Below are positions 16,372-25,852 of a stretch of DNA of 64,000 nucleotides, piece by piece. The notes under the pieces are model-generated. The model was given only the letters and a program-made list of their open reading frames with translations. It was not told the origin of the DNA and searched no databases. This DNA is from Microbacterium hydrocarbonoxydans (GTDB lineage Bacteria; Actinomycetota; Actinomycetes; Actinomycetales; Microbacteriaceae): assembly GCF_900105205.1 (NCBI RefSeq), contig NZ_FNSQ01000005.1:2666001-2730000 (forward strand). The letters run 5' to 3'. A program made the position numbers and the translations under genes. Positions within the stretch are counted from its first letter, which is position 1. Every line of letters begins with the position of its first letter.

Positions 16372-17598
16372 ATGCCCCTCGCCCGCCGCCTGAGACTCGG
16401 CGACGCCGTCGCCATCGGCCTCGGCTCGATGATCGGCGCCGGCGTCTTCTCGGTGTGGGGCCCCGCCGTCGGAGCCGCGGGGCAGGGAATCCTGATCGCT
16501 CTGGCCGTCGCCGCACTGGTCGCCTACTGCAACGCGACGGCCTCGGCCCAGCTCGCCGCCGCGCATCCGGTCGCCGGAGGCACGTACGCCTATGCCAGGG
16601 CCGAGATCGGCCCCTGGTGGGGGTTCGTCGCCGGGTGGAGCTTCGTGATCGGCAAGATCGCGAGCTGCGCGGCGATGGCGATGACCTTCGCCGCCTACGC
16701 CGCACCAGCCGGATGGCAGATCCCGGTCGCCGTCACCGCCGTGGTGCTGCTCGCGGTCGTCAACTGCTTCGGCGTCACCCGGACGGCCCTCGTCACGCGA
16801 GTGCTCGTCGTGTGCTCGCTGCTCGGACTCGCCGTGGTGGTCGCCGTCGGACTCGGCACGGCGGCCACCGCCGCTCCCACGCCGCTGCTCTCGGCGGATG
16901 CCTATGGAGTGCTGCAGGGTGCGGGGCTGCTGTTCTTCGCCTTCGCCGGATACGCGCGCATCGCGACGATGGGCGAAGAGGTCATCGACCCCGCACGGAC
17001 CATCCCGCGTGCGATCGCACTGGCCCTCGGCGGCGCGGTCATGGTCTACGCGCTCGTCGCCCTCACGGTCGTCCTGTCGCTGGGCGGAGCGACGGCGACG
17101 ACATCCACTCCGCTCGCCGACATCCTCGCGGCGGCGGGCTGGGACGGCCTCTCCCCGGTGGTGCGCGTCGCGGCCGCCGCGGCATCCCTCGGCGCGCTGC
17201 TGGCACTGCTCACCGGGATCGGGCGCACCACACTCGCCATGGCGCGAGAGCGGGACCTGCCGCGCTTCCTCGCCACGATCGACGAGCGCTGGCAGGTGCC
17301 CCGCAGGGCCGAGGTCGCGATCGCGGTGATCATCGTCGTGATCGTGCTCGTCGCGGACCTCCGCGACGCCATCGGCTTCTCGTCCTTCGGCGTGCTGCTG
17401 TACTACCTCATCGCGAACGCGGCGGCGTTCCGTCAGCACGGCGCTGCCCGCCGCTATCCCCGAGCGCTGCAGGTGATCGGAGCGCTCGGATGCCTCCTGC
17501 TCGTCAACACCCTGCCGGTGCTCGCATCGCTCATCGGCACGGCGGCCGTGCTCGCCGGGGTGCTGTTCCGGATGGCGCGGCTGCGCCTGGCCCGCTGA
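16372..17598 (+). CDS. APC superfamily amino-acid transporter
   Basis: 408 residues, about 12 membrane helices. The first helix carries the APC consensus GDAVAIGLGSMIGAGVFSVWG, with helix-breaking glycines that bind the substrate backbone. GYARIATMGEEVIDPARTIPRA is typical of helix 6 and its following loop. A single amino acid or amine is likely the substrate. The ATG at 16372 was chosen because CACGAT lies exactly six bases upstream and the protein then begins at the normal APC N-terminus. It converges directly on the AraC-type regulator with no gap. Confidence 0.88.
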   Translation: MPLARRLRLGDAVAIGLGSMIGAGVFSVWGPAVGAAGQGILIALAVAALVAYCNATASAQLAAAHPVAGGTYAYARAEIGPWWGFVAGWSFVIGKIASCAAMAMTFAAYAAPAGWQIPVAVTAVVLLAVVNCFGVTRTALVTRVLVVCSLLGLAVVVAVGLGTAATAAPTPLLSADAYGVLQGAGLLFFAFAGYARIATMGEEVIDPARTIPRAIALALGGAVMVYALVALTVVLSLGGATATTSTPLADILAAAGWDGLSPVVRVAAAAASLGALLALLTGIGRTTLAMARERDLPRFLATIDERWQVPRRAEVAIAVIIVVIVLVADLRDAIGFSSFGVLLYYLIANAAAFRQHGAARRYPRALQVIGALGCLLLVNTLPVLASLIGTAAVLAGVLFRMARLRLAR

Positions 17599-18423
17599 TC
17601 AGCGCTCGACCGCTGCTTCCGCCGTGTCCTGGCCCGCCGCCTCCGAGCGGTACGTCCGCGGCGCGATGCCGAGGACGTACCGGAAATCGCGGGTGAGGTG
17701 CGCGTGGTCGGCGTACCCGAGCTCGGCGGCGAGCCGTGCGAGATCCAGCCCTGGATCCAGGCGCAACCGCTCCGCCGCCTCCTGCAGGCGTCGTCGACGG
17801 ATCATCGCGGCGGGCGAGACCCCGACATGACGATGCGCCAGACGCTGCAGGGTGCGCACGGACACCGCGAGGCGGCTCGCCGCCTCCTCGACCGAATCGG
17901 CGGCATCCGCCCCCAGGAGCACGTCGACGAGGGTGTTCGCGTGATGCGAGGCGTCGGACAGCGGGCCCACGCGCTGAGCGAGCCAGTCCGAGAAGACCGC
18001 GACGGCGCGCTCCCGACGCTCCTCGCCCGCCTGCCCCTCCGTCGCGCGCATGGCCGCCTCCACCGCGCTCGCCAGCTGCGGGGCGTCGACCGGCTGCCAG
18101 CCGTCGACGATCGCGGCCGGATCATCGGTCAGCGCCGCGACGGCGGCGGGGCGGAGCAGGGCGCCGACCGCCCAGCCGCTCCCCCGCAGATCGCGGTGAG
18201 CGGCCCTCGTCGTCGCGCCGGCGAGGACGACGGCATCCCCCTCGACCACCAGATTCAGAGCCGGGTACCCCACGATCTCCTGCCTCGACGATCGCCCGGC
18301 GTCGAGATCCCACTCGGGGATCCAGAACCACACGGCAAGATCTCGCGCGGACGCGGCCGGCGGGAGTCGATGGAACTCGGGCAGCCTCGACGGGTAGAGC
18401 ACTCCGCGCGTCGCACTGACCAT
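17599..18423 (-). CDS. AraC family transcriptional regulator
   Basis: 274 residues. The N-terminal sensor (DUF6597-like, about residues 1-140) begins MVSATRGVLYPSRLPEFHRL and includes AVWFWIPEWDL. The C-terminal AraC DNA-binding domain has two helix-turn-helix units, VEEAASRLAVSVRTLQRLAHRH and LARLAAELGYADHAHLTRDF, ending with the usual APRTYR. The ATG at 18423 is supported by a TACGCT exactly six bases upstream. It is divergent from the VOC-protein gene and likely regulates it. Confidence 0.88.
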   Translation of the reverse strand: MVSATRGVLYPSRLPEFHRLPPAASARDLAVWFWIPEWDLDAGRSSRQEIVGYPALNLVVEGDAVVLAGATTRAAHRDLRGSGWAVGALLRPAAVAALTDDPAAIVDGWQPVDAPQLASAVEAAMRATEGQAGEERRERAVAVFSDWLAQRVGPLSDASHHANTLVDVLLGADAADSVEEAASRLAVSVRTLQRLAHRHVGVSPAAMIRRRRLQEAAERLRLDPGLDLARLAAELGYADHAHLTRDFRYVLGIAPRTYRSEAAGQDTAEAAVER

Positions 18424-18429
18424 CGCCTC

Positions 18430-18507
18430 AGCGTATTCCTGTCGGCCGACGTCGCCCTGACTCTGTCGCAGGAGTTCAAGCGCGCACGACGAGCAGCTCC
18501 GTAGCGT
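18430..18507. promoter_or_regulatory. Divergent leaderless promoters of the AraC and VOC genes
   Basis: Minus strand: TACGCT at 18435-18430, six bases before the AraC-gene ATG. Plus strand: TAGCGT at 18502-18507, six bases before the VOC-gene ATG. The 90-bp gap must hold any AraC binding sites; I see no clear repeat. Confidence 0.45.
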
Positions 18508-18513
18508 GGCGTC

Positions 18514-19038
18514 ATGAGCACTCAGAACACCGTCGGCGTGACCGGCGAGCACACCACGAACGGACGACCCCATAGCGCCACCTCGCTGACGCCCTTCCTG
18601 GCCATACCCCGGGCCCGGGAGGCCATCGACTTCTACCGCGACGTGTTCGGCGCGACGGTCGTCGATGTGACCGAATTCGGCGACGTCGTCGCGCACGCCG
18701 ACCTCGACTTCGGCCTCGGCAGGCTGCAGCTCGGTGAGCCGAGCCCCGAGTACCATCTCGTCGCCGCTCCGCAGGGCGATGACGACTGCTATTCGCTCGG
18801 GCTGTACGTGCCCGACGTCGACTCCGTGGTGGAGCGCGCGGTCGCCGCCGGCGCGATCGTGCGCGAGGCGCCGTCCGCCTTCGTGTCGGGAGACCGCTTC
18901 GCGAGCATCCGCGACCCCTTCGGCGTGCGCTGGTCGGTCATGACGCGGGTCGAGGATCTGACCGACGAGGAGAGCGCGCGACGGGTCGCCGAGTGGGCAG
19001 CGTCCTTCACCTCGCAACCGGCGGACGGCGCGAGCTGA
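18514..19038 (+). CDS. VOC superfamily (glyoxalase/PhnB-like) protein
   Basis: 174 residues. The single VOC domain (about residues 25-150) shows LTPFLAIPRAREAIDFYRDVFGA at its start and DRFASIRDPFGVRWSVMTRVED at its end, a pattern of PhnB/YdcJ-like glyoxalase-fold proteins. It may bind or modify a small molecule, but the metal ligands are not certain enough to name a reaction. It is divergent from an AraC regulator. The 3' end overlaps the convergent SGNH hydrolase gene by 32 bp. Confidence 0.85.
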   Translation: MSTQNTVGVTGEHTTNGRPHSATSLTPFLAIPRAREAIDFYRDVFGATVVDVTEFGDVVAHADLDFGLGRLQLGEPSPEYHLVAAPQGDDDCYSLGLYVPDVDSVVERAVAAGAIVREAPSAFVSGDRFASIRDPFGVRWSVMTRVEDLTDEESARRVAEWAASFTSQPADGAS

Positions 19039-19816
19039 GGGTGCGCTCGGCTGCCGCGCACACCGCCGGCAGCAGCACTTCGGCGGTGCGCCGGTAGCCC
19101 AGCGGGCTCGGATGGAAGCGGTCGAGGCTGAACATCGCGTCCGGGTCGTCGAAGAACAGCGGACCGACGGCTCGGCGCAGGTCGACAGGATGCGCCCCGG
19201 AGGCGTGAGCGGCTTCCGCCTGCGCCTCCGCCAGCCTCCGCGACATGCTGGCGATCAGGCGACGCAGCGGTTGCGGCACCGGCCGCAGGGCGCCGAGGTC
19301 GGGGCAGGTGCCGACCACCACCTCCGTGCCACGGGCACGCAGCTGCAGGATCGTCTCGCGCAGGTGCAGGACGGACACCGGGATCGGGATGCGGTGCGTG
19401 ACGTCGTTCCCGCCGACCACGATGATCGCCACATGCGGGGCATAGTCCACCGGCAGTCCCGTCAGCTGAGCGGCGAGGTCCGGTGACTCGGAGCCGACGA
19501 CGGCTGCCGTGCGCAGGTGCACCGGCCGTCGCATCCGTCGCCCGAGGCCTTTGGCGAGGCGTCCTCCGAGAGTCTCCTTGCGGCGCTCCGCGCCGAGTCC
19601 CGCCGCCACAGAATCACCGAGCACCAGCAGGTCGATCGGCTCGCCCTCGAGCGACCGTCGCCACACCCGATCGGCGTCGATCGACTGCTCGCCCAACGGC
19701 TTGCCGATACGTCGCCGCGCGACGGCGGCCTGGTGCGTGAGGACGGCCCGGATGCCGAGCGCCACCGTGACGGCAGCACCGATCGTGACGACGGCGACGA
19801 GAGGCGGTCGACTCAT
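19007..19816 (-). CDS. SGNH/GDSL hydrolase, membrane-anchored
   Basis: 269 residues. An N-terminal hydrophobic segment (PPLVAVVTIGAAVTVALGI) acts as signal or anchor. The SGNH blocks are visible: LLVLGDSVAAGLG (catalytic Ser, about residue 69), VGGND (block III Asn) and SLDRFHPSPLGY (Asp and His of the triad). It is an esterase or lipase-like enzyme probably acting outside the membrane on lipid or acylated polysaccharide. It follows hisS by 55 bp on the same strand. Confidence 0.9.
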   Translation of the reverse strand: MSRPPLVAVVTIGAAVTVALGIRAVLTHQAAVARRRIGKPLGEQSIDADRVWRRSLEGEPIDLLVLGDSVAAGLGAERRKETLGGRLAKGLGRRMRRPVHLRTAAVVGSESPDLAAQLTGLPVDYAPHVAIIVVGGNDVTHRIPIPVSVLHLRETILQLRARGTEVVVGTCPDLGALRPVPQPLRRLIASMSRRLAEAQAEAAHASGAHPVDLRRAVGPLFFDDPDAMFSLDRFHPSPLGYRRTAEVLLPAVCAAAERTLSSRRPPVAR

Positions 19817-19871
19817 GCCCCGATTCGACCCGACCGGTGTGAACGCCGGATGAACGGCATCCGCACGGAAT

Positions 19872-21149
19872 TCAGGAGAGCGGCTTGAGCTCCAGTCCAG
19901 CCGTGCCGGCCGCGACCGTCGCGAACTCCGTGTACCCGTCGGCGGCGGAGCGCTCCAGCAGCGCCTTCACATTCTTCGTCCGACGCTCCAGGCGGACTCT
20001 GGCGCCGGATGCCACGAGGGCGGCCTTGTGCGCGACGAGCTCGCCCACTGGGACGTCAGCGTCGTGGATGAGCACGACAGCACGCTCCCCGGCATCCGCT
20101 CCGGTGGTCACGAGGTCGACGAGGCGCTCGAATCCCAGCGAGAAGCCGACCGCGGGCACCTGCTGGCCGAGGAAGCGTCCGATCATGCCGTCGTACCGGC
20201 CTCCGCCGCCCAGCGAATACGACACCGACGGGTGGGCGAGCTCGAAGATCGTGCCCGTGTAGTAGCCCATGCCGCGTACCAGGAACGGGTCGAAGACAAG
20301 AGGGACGTCGGCGGAGGCGCGCCCCACCGCGACGGCCTGGCCGATACCGACCAGGTGCCCGACGAGCTCGTCCGGCGCGCCCTCCGGCAGCGCCGTGCGG
20401 ATCTGCTCCTCCGCGAAGGCGGTGCGTTCCCCGCTCTGGGGACGGGTGAGGAACGCCTCGAACGCGTCGACGGCCGCAGCATCCGCGCCCCGCTCGCGCA
20501 GCTCGGCGGCGACGCCGCCCGGACCGATCTTGTCGAGCTTGTCGATCGTGATGAGCACGCCCGGCCGCTCCTCGGCGGAGAATCCGAAGGTGTCGAGCAT
20601 CCACTCGAGCACGCGCCGGTCGTTGATCCGCACGCTCGCCCCCTCGAGCCCGAGGGCATCGACCGCGTCGAGGGAGGCGACCATCAGCTCGGCCTCCGCG
20701 CGCGAGGAGTCGTCGCCGATGATGTCGATGTCGCACTGGACGAACTGGCGGTAGCGGCCCTTCTGGGGTCGTTCGGCACGCCAGACCGGACCGATCTGGA
20801 TCGAGCGGAACACCCCGGGGAGCTGCCCGCGGTTGCTCGCGTAGAAGCGGGCGAGCGGAACGGTGAGGTCGTAGCGCAGGCCGAGGTCGGCGAGAGCCCC
20901 CTGATCCTCCGCCGCTGCGCGGATCGCCTCGGCATCCAGCCCCCGGCGCAGCACGTTATAGGCGAGCTTCTCGTTGTCGCCGCCGATGCCGGCATGCAGA
21001 CGCGAGTACTCCTCGAGCGCCGGGGTCTCGATCTCGTCGAAGCCGTGCGCACGGTAACGGTCGCGGATGACGGAGAGGACGCGCTCACGGCGGGCCTTGT
21101 CGGCGGGGAGGATGTCGCGCATGCCGCGCGGCGGGTTCACAGTAGCCAC
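19872..21149 (-). CDS. hisS: Histidyl-tRNA synthetase
   Basis: 425 residues. Class II motif 2 is FRSIQIGPVWRAERPQKGRYRQF. The histidine-specific blocks LGLRYDLTVPLARFYA and SLGGGGRYDGMIG are present, as is motif 3 PAVGFSLGFERL. A C-terminal anticodon-binding domain follows. It charges tRNA-His. The likely start is the GTG at 21149 (AAGGA upstream); a second GTG nine bases downstream with GGAGG is also possible. It is 38 bp behind mazG in the nhaA-mazG-hisS direction. Confidence 0.96.
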   Translation of the reverse strand: MATVNPPRGMRDILPADKARRERVLSVIRDRYRAHGFDEIETPALEEYSRLHAGIGGDNEKLAYNVLRRGLDAEAIRAAAEDQGALADLGLRYDLTVPLARFYASNRGQLPGVFRSIQIGPVWRAERPQKGRYRQFVQCDIDIIGDDSSRAEAELMVASLDAVDALGLEGASVRINDRRVLEWMLDTFGFSAEERPGVLITIDKLDKIGPGGVAAELRERGADAAAVDAFEAFLTRPQSGERTAFAEEQIRTALPEGAPDELVGHLVGIGQAVAVGRASADVPLVFDPFLVRGMGYYTGTIFELAHPSVSYSLGGGGRYDGMIGRFLGQQVPAVGFSLGFERLVDLVTTGADAGERAVVLIHDADVPVGELVAHKAALVASGARVRLERRTKNVKALLERSAADGYTEFATVAAGTAGLELKPLS

Positions 21150-21187
21150 CCCTCCATCCTTCCAGGTCGGCGGGGCCCGTCGTGGCG

Positions 21188-21856
21188 TCACCGACCGGAT
21201 TCGGCCTCGCGGACCTCGTCCTCGAGGGCGCGCAGCCTCTCGCGCAGCGCCCGTTCGGCATCCCAGCCGCGTGCCCCGGCCAGAGCGACGAGCCCCAGCA
21301 GGGCATCTCCGAGCTCCTGTTCGGTCGCGGGAGCAGAGGCGGCCGGCTCGACGATGCCCGGTGCGGGCGCGGCGACCGCGCCGACACCGGCAGCGCGGCC
21401 GACGAGCTTCTGGGCGAGGGCGAGCGCGGGCATCCCTCGGGGGATGCCGTCGAGCACGCTGCGTCTCGTGCGCTTCTCCGCCGCCTTCGCGGCATTCCAG
21501 TGCACGAGCACCTCCTCGGGGGTGCTCGCCACCTCCCCGGCGAAGACGTGCGGATGCCGGCGCACCATCTTCTCGGTCAACGTCGCCGCGACGTCGTCGA
21601 TGTCGAACGGGTCGTCCGGGTCCTGCGCCGCGATCGCCGCGTGGAACAGGACCTGCCACAGCAGGTCACCGAGCTCTTCGCGCAGATCCGCTCGGGAGCC
21701 GTTCTCGACCGCATCGATGACCTCGTGGGATTCCTCGATCAGGTACGGCACGAGGTCACGATGGGTGATCTGCTGAGACCAGACGCAGCGCTCGCGTACT
21801 TCGTGCATGGTGTCAGCTGCCGCGCGCAGCGGATCCGCGGCGGACTCGTCGGACAT
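21188..21856 (-). CDS. mazG: MazG family nucleoside triphosphate pyrophosphohydrolase
   Basis: 222 residues. The MazG core is seen as THRDLVPYLIEESHEVIDAV and REELGDLLWQVLFHA, which hold the Mg-binding Glu/Asp residues (EExxE and ExxD). HPHVFAGE follows. Only one MazG domain is complete; the C-terminal part is an Ala/Pro-rich stretch with a degenerate second helix pair. The usual CPWD start of the domain reads CVWSQQ here. It hydrolyses (d)NTPs to monophosphates and may lower ppGpp under stress. The ATG overlaps the nhaA stop (TGATG). Confidence 0.92.
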   Translation of the reverse strand: MSDESAADPLRAAADTMHEVRERCVWSQQITHRDLVPYLIEESHEVIDAVENGSRADLREELGDLLWQVLFHAAIAAQDPDDPFDIDDVAATLTEKMVRRHPHVFAGEVASTPEEVLVHWNAAKAAEKRTRRSVLDGIPRGMPALALAQKLVGRAAGVGAVAAPAPGIVEPAASAPATEQELGDALLGLVALAGARGWDAERALRERLRALEDEVREAESGR

Positions 21857-23043
21857 CAGCCCTCCTCAACGGGTGCTGACGGGGTCGCGACGCCGAGATG
21901 CCGATAGTGCCGGGCGCGCAGCGACACGATCACGCCCGAGAGGAGCAGGGCGAGGAAGGAGCCGACCAGCACGCCGAGGATCGCCTGATCGCGGATGGTG
22001 CCGTCACCGGCGAACGCGAGGTTCGCCAGCAGCAGCGAGACCGTGAAGCCGATACCGCCGAGAGCGCCCGCTGAGAGGATGTCCGCGAACGGCAGGGCGG
22101 GTGCCGCTCCCCGCGGACGGATGCGCATCGCGAGCCAGCCGAACACCGAGATGCCGATGATCTTGCCGACCGGCAGCGCCACCACGATGCCCCAGAAGGC
22201 GGGCGACAGCTCGGACGGCGCCAGGGCCGGGATCACGACGAACGCGGCGACGAAGGCGAACACCGGCAGGATCACGCCGTTGACGGTGGGCTCGAGGACA
22301 TGTCGGGTGCGGGCGGCAGGGACGGGCGCCATCACGAGTCCGAGCATGACTCCCGCGATCGTCGCATGGATGCCGGACGAGGCGACGAGTCCCCATGCCA
22401 CGATGCCGACGACGACCATCGCGACCGCGACCGCCGGGTGGCCCTTGGCGTGCAGCAGCCTGCTGAGGAGCCAGAAGACGGCCACCGCGAGGACCGCGAG
22501 CACCAGGTAGAGCCACTGCACGTCGTGCGCGAACAGGACGGCGATGAAGATGATGCCGATGATGTCGTCGAGGATCGCGAGCGCCAGCAGGAAGACCCGC
22601 ACGTTCGAGGGCAGCCCTCGTCCGAACATCGCCAGCACGCCGAGGGCGAATGCGATGTCGGTGGCCGTCGGGATCGGCCAGCCGGTGGCGGTGGCCGAGT
22701 CCCCTGCGATGAGGAGGTAGACGGCGATCGGCACCAGCACACCGCCGGCGGCGGCGATCGCCGGCTGCACGGCTTTGCTCGGCGAGTCGAGCTCGCCGTG
22801 GGTCAGCTCGTGCCGCAGCTCGATGGCGACGACGAGGAAGAAGATCGCGAGCAGGCCGTCGGACACCCAGTGCTCGATCGAGAGATCCAGCACGGTTCCC
22901 GGCACTGCGATGTGCAGATCGAGCACGGCGGCGAGGGCGTCGTGCGAGGGGAGGTTGGCCAGGAGAAGACCCAGTCCAGCCGCGACGAGCAGCAGGACAG
23001 CGGGGAACTGCTGGCCACGGAGAGGGTTCGCGGAGATTCGCAT
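21856..23043 (-). CDS. nhaA: Na+/H+ antiporter NhaA
   Basis: 395 residues, about 12 helices, close to the 388 of the E. coli protein. The conserved Asp pair lies in LALAILDDIIGIIFIAV. The N-terminal SIEHWVSDGLLAIFFLVVAIELRHE and GWPIPTATDIAFALGVL motifs are diagnostic. It exchanges external protons for cytoplasmic Na+ or Li+. The start is given as the ATG at 23043 because TACGAT lies seven bases upstream; an in-frame ATG three codons earlier is possible. It leads a nhaA-mazG-hisS unit and is divergent from ppc. Confidence 0.95.
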   Translation of the reverse strand: MRISANPLRGQQFPAVLLLVAAGLGLLLANLPSHDALAAVLDLHIAVPGTVLDLSIEHWVSDGLLAIFFLVVAIELRHELTHGELDSPSKAVQPAIAAAGGVLVPIAVYLLIAGDSATATGWPIPTATDIAFALGVLAMFGRGLPSNVRVFLLALAILDDIIGIIFIAVLFAHDVQWLYLVLAVLAVAVFWLLSRLLHAKGHPAVAVAMVVVGIVAWGLVASSGIHATIAGVMLGLVMAPVPAARTRHVLEPTVNGVILPVFAFVAAFVVIPALAPSELSPAFWGIVVALPVGKIIGISVFGWLAMRIRPRGAAPALPFADILSAGALGGIGFTVSLLLANLAFAGDGTIRDQAILGVLVGSFLALLLSGVIVSLRARHYRHLGVATPSAPVEEG

Positions 23044-23119
23044 CCCGTCCATCGTAGTTCGCGGGGGTATCGGATCGTCTCGGATCGTCATGCGTTCGGA
23101 GCACGACCCCGAGCCGGGA

Positions 23120-23125
23120 TACTCT
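23120..23125 (+). promoter_or_regulatory. -10 element TACTCT of ppc (leaderless)
   Basis: TACTCT is followed by exactly six bases and the ppc GTG at 23132, implying a leaderless transcript and supporting that start over an upstream in-frame ATG at 23090. Confidence 0.5.
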
Positions 23126-23131
23126 CGAACC

Positions 23132-25819
23132 GTGACCCCCGAACACGCCTTCCCCGAGCCCACCGACACCTCGGCCATCCGCATCATCGGCCGTTTCGAA
23201 GCGGGCCGCGGCATCCCGGACGCGATGCGCTCCGACGTCAGGATGCTCGGCGCCCTCCTCGGCCAGGTCCTGCGCGAGGCGGGCGGAGAAGACCTCTTCG
23301 CCGATGTCGAGCGTCTGCGTCTGGCGACCATCCAGGCCTACGACGAAGAGACCTCGGACGCGTTCGAGCGTGCGGCCGCCATCGCCGAGTCCTTCAGCAT
23401 CGAACGTGCCGACGAGGTCGCCCGCGCCTTCACCTGCTACTTCCACCTCGTGAACCTCGCCGAGGAGCACCAGCGGGTGCGCGTGCTCCGCGAGCGCGCA
23501 GGACAGCCGGGGCGCGAGGATGCAGCGGACACGGTCGCGTCGGCATACGCGCGGCTGAAGACCGAGGTCGGCGATGAGGAGGCCCGCCGGCGCCTGGAGG
23601 GTCTGCGCTTCCACCCCGTCTTCACCGCGCATCCCACCGAGGCGCGCCGCCGGGCGGTGTCGTCGAGCATCCGACGCCTGTCCGAGCTCCTGACCCAGCA
23701 CGATGCGGCCAGCGAGGGCGGCTCGGAGGAGCACCGCGCCCGGCGCCGCATGCTGGAGGAGATCGACACCCTGTGGCGCACCGCTCCCCTGCGTGCGCAG
23801 AAGCCGTCGCCGACGGACGAGGTCCGCACGGTCATGGGTGTGTTCGACGAGACGCTGTTCACGACCGTGCCGCACGTCTACCGTCGCATCGACGACGCGC
23901 TGCGCGGTGACGAGTCCGGCTCCACCGCGCCGGTCGTCCCCGCCTTCGTGCGCATCGGCTCGTGGGTCGGCGGCGACCGCGACGGCAACCCGTTCGTCAC
24001 GGCATCCGTGACCCGCGAAGCCTCGCAGATCGCCTCGGACCACGTCCTGCGCGGCCTGGAGCGGGCGCTGGAGCGCATCGGCCGCACGCTCACCCTCGAC
24101 GCCGAGGACACGCCGCCCAGCGCTGCCGTCTCGGCGCTGTGGGAGAGCTTCGCCGCCGCCGAGCCACGCACCGCGGAGGAGCTCGGTGCCCGCTCCCCCG
24201 GCGAGCCCCATCGTCGGGTGCTGCTGGCGCTCGCCCACCGGGTCGCGGCGACCAGACGCGGAGACGAGCAGCGCTACTCGCGTCCTGAGGAGCTGCTCGA
24301 CGACCTCCGCACCGTGCAGTCGTCCCTGGCGGATGCCGGCGCGAAGCGCCACGCGTTCGGCGGCGTGCAGCACCTGATCTGGCAGGTCGAGACCTACGGC
24401 TTCCACCTGACCGAGCTCGAGGTGCGTCAGCACTCCCAGGTGCACGCGAAGGCCCTCGCGGAGCTGTCCTCCGGCGAGGCGATCAGCGCCCAGACCGAGG
24501 AGGTCCTGGAGGTCTTCCGCGCGATCGCCGACATCCAGCGCGACCGCGGCCTGCGCGCCGCCGGTCGCTACGTCGTGTCGTTCACGCAGGCGGCCTCGGA
24601 CCTCGCGAACGTGTACGCGCTCGCTCGGCACGCGCTCGGCGACGATGCGCCGGTGCTCGACGTCGTCCCCCTGTTCGAGACCTTCGCCGACCTGCAGGCG
24701 GCTCCTGGCATCCTTGCCGAGGCTGTCACCTTCCCGGAGTTCCGGGAGCGGATGGCCGCGACCGGCAACCGCCTCGAGGTCATGCTCGGCTACTCCGACT
24801 CGTCGAAGGACGTCGGCCCCGTCGCCGCCAACCTCGCCCTCTACGAGGCGCAGGAGAAGATCGCGCTGTGGGCGCAGGAGTCAGGCATCGCGCTGACGCT
24901 GTTCCACGGCCGCGGTGGTGCCCTCGGTCGCGGCGGCGGACCCGCGAACTCGGCGATCCTCGCGCAGCCGCCGCACTCGGTCGACGGCCGCTTCAAGCTC
25001 ACCGAGCAGGGCGAGGTCATCTTCGCCCGCTACGGCGAGCCCGCGATCGCGATGCGTCACATCGACCAGGTCGCCGCGGCGACGCTGCTCGCGTCGTCGC
25101 CGACGGTCGAGAAGCACACCAGCGAGGCGGCCGCTCGGTTCGCCGACATCGCCTCGGTGATGGACCGCTCCTCGCGCGAGCGCTTCTTCTCGCTGGTGAA
25201 GGCCGAGGGCTTCGCGCCCTGGTTCGCCACGGTCACGCCGATGGAGGAGATCGGTCTGCTCGCGCTCGGCTCCCGCCCCGCGCGACGGGGACTGTCGGTG
25301 GAATCGCTGGAGGATCTCCGCGCGATCCCGTGGGTGTTCGCCTGGACCCAGGCCCGCATCAACCTCGCCGGCTGGTTCGGGCTCGGCACGGCACTGGCGG
25401 CCGTCGGCGATGAGGCTCGTCTCATCGAGGCGTACCGTGACTGGCCGCTGCTTCGGACCATGATCGACAACGTCGCGATGAGCCTCGCCAAGACCGACGA
25501 GCGCATCGCCCGTCAGTACCTGGCGCTGGGCGACCGCGACGACCTCGCCCAGCTCGTGCTCGACGAGATGACGCTGACCCGCGAGTGGGTGATCCGCCTC
25601 ACCGGCGGTGTCGGACTGCTCGAGAACAAGCCGATCCTGCAGCGCGCGGTGCAGCTGCGCACGCCGTACGTCGACGCGCTCTCGCTGCTGCAGCTGCGCG
25701 CGCTGCGAGCGCTGCGCGACCCCGCTGCTGCGGCTGGTTCGGGCGCCGACGACGAGCAGCGGCGACTGCTGCTGCTCTCGGTGAGCGGCGTCGCTGCCGG
25801 CCTGCAGAACACCGGATGA
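23132..25819 (+). CDS. ppc: Phosphoenolpyruvate carboxylase
   Basis: 895 residues, slightly shorter than the ~919 of corynebacterial PEPC. Catalytic motifs are all visible: VFTAHPTEARRR (His167), GSWVGGDRDGNPFV, GYSDSSKDVG, and the mobile loop FHGRGGALGRGGGPAN. A QNTG C-terminus binds the allosteric effector in this family. It carboxylates PEP to oxaloacetate as the anaplerotic feed of the TCA cycle. An in-frame ATG 14 codons upstream is an alternative start. The gene is monocistronic, followed by gdhA with its own promoter. Confidence 0.97.
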   Translation: MTPEHAFPEPTDTSAIRIIGRFEAGRGIPDAMRSDVRMLGALLGQVLREAGGEDLFADVERLRLATIQAYDEETSDAFERAAAIAESFSIERADEVARAFTCYFHLVNLAEEHQRVRVLRERAGQPGREDAADTVASAYARLKTEVGDEEARRRLEGLRFHPVFTAHPTEARRRAVSSSIRRLSELLTQHDAASEGGSEEHRARRRMLEEIDTLWRTAPLRAQKPSPTDEVRTVMGVFDETLFTTVPHVYRRIDDALRGDESGSTAPVVPAFVRIGSWVGGDRDGNPFVTASVTREASQIASDHVLRGLERALERIGRTLTLDAEDTPPSAAVSALWESFAAAEPRTAEELGARSPGEPHRRVLLALAHRVAATRRGDEQRYSRPEELLDDLRTVQSSLADAGAKRHAFGGVQHLIWQVETYGFHLTELEVRQHSQVHAKALAELSSGEAISAQTEEVLEVFRAIADIQRDRGLRAAGRYVVSFTQAASDLANVYALARHALGDDAPVLDVVPLFETFADLQAAPGILAEAVTFPEFRERMAATGNRLEVMLGYSDSSKDVGPVAANLALYEAQEKIALWAQESGIALTLFHGRGGALGRGGGPANSAILAQPPHSVDGRFKLTEQGEVIFARYGEPAIAMRHIDQVAAATLLASSPTVEKHTSEAAARFADIASVMDRSSRERFFSLVKAEGFAPWFATVTPMEEIGLLALGSRPARRGLSVESLEDLRAIPWVFAWTQARINLAGWFGLGTALAAVGDEARLIEAYRDWPLLRTMIDNVAMSLAKTDERIARQYLALGDRDDLAQLVLDEMTLTREWVIRLTGGVGLLENKPILQRAVQLRTPYVDALSLLQLRALRALRDPAAAAGSGADDEQRRLLLLSVSGVAAGLQNTG

Positions 25820-25852
25820 CCCCGCGCCGAACCGTCTGACTGCGCGCCGTCC

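Noticed and set aside
18424..19017. A 200-codon N-terminal extension of the AraC regulator
   Set aside because: It runs antisense through the VOC gene. The AraC sensor domain begins at 18423 with a promoter hexamer six bases upstream.
21150..21659. A 170-codon extension of hisS
   Set aside because: It would lie inside mazG on the same strand in another frame, and the conserved synthetase N-terminus starts at the GTG near 21149.
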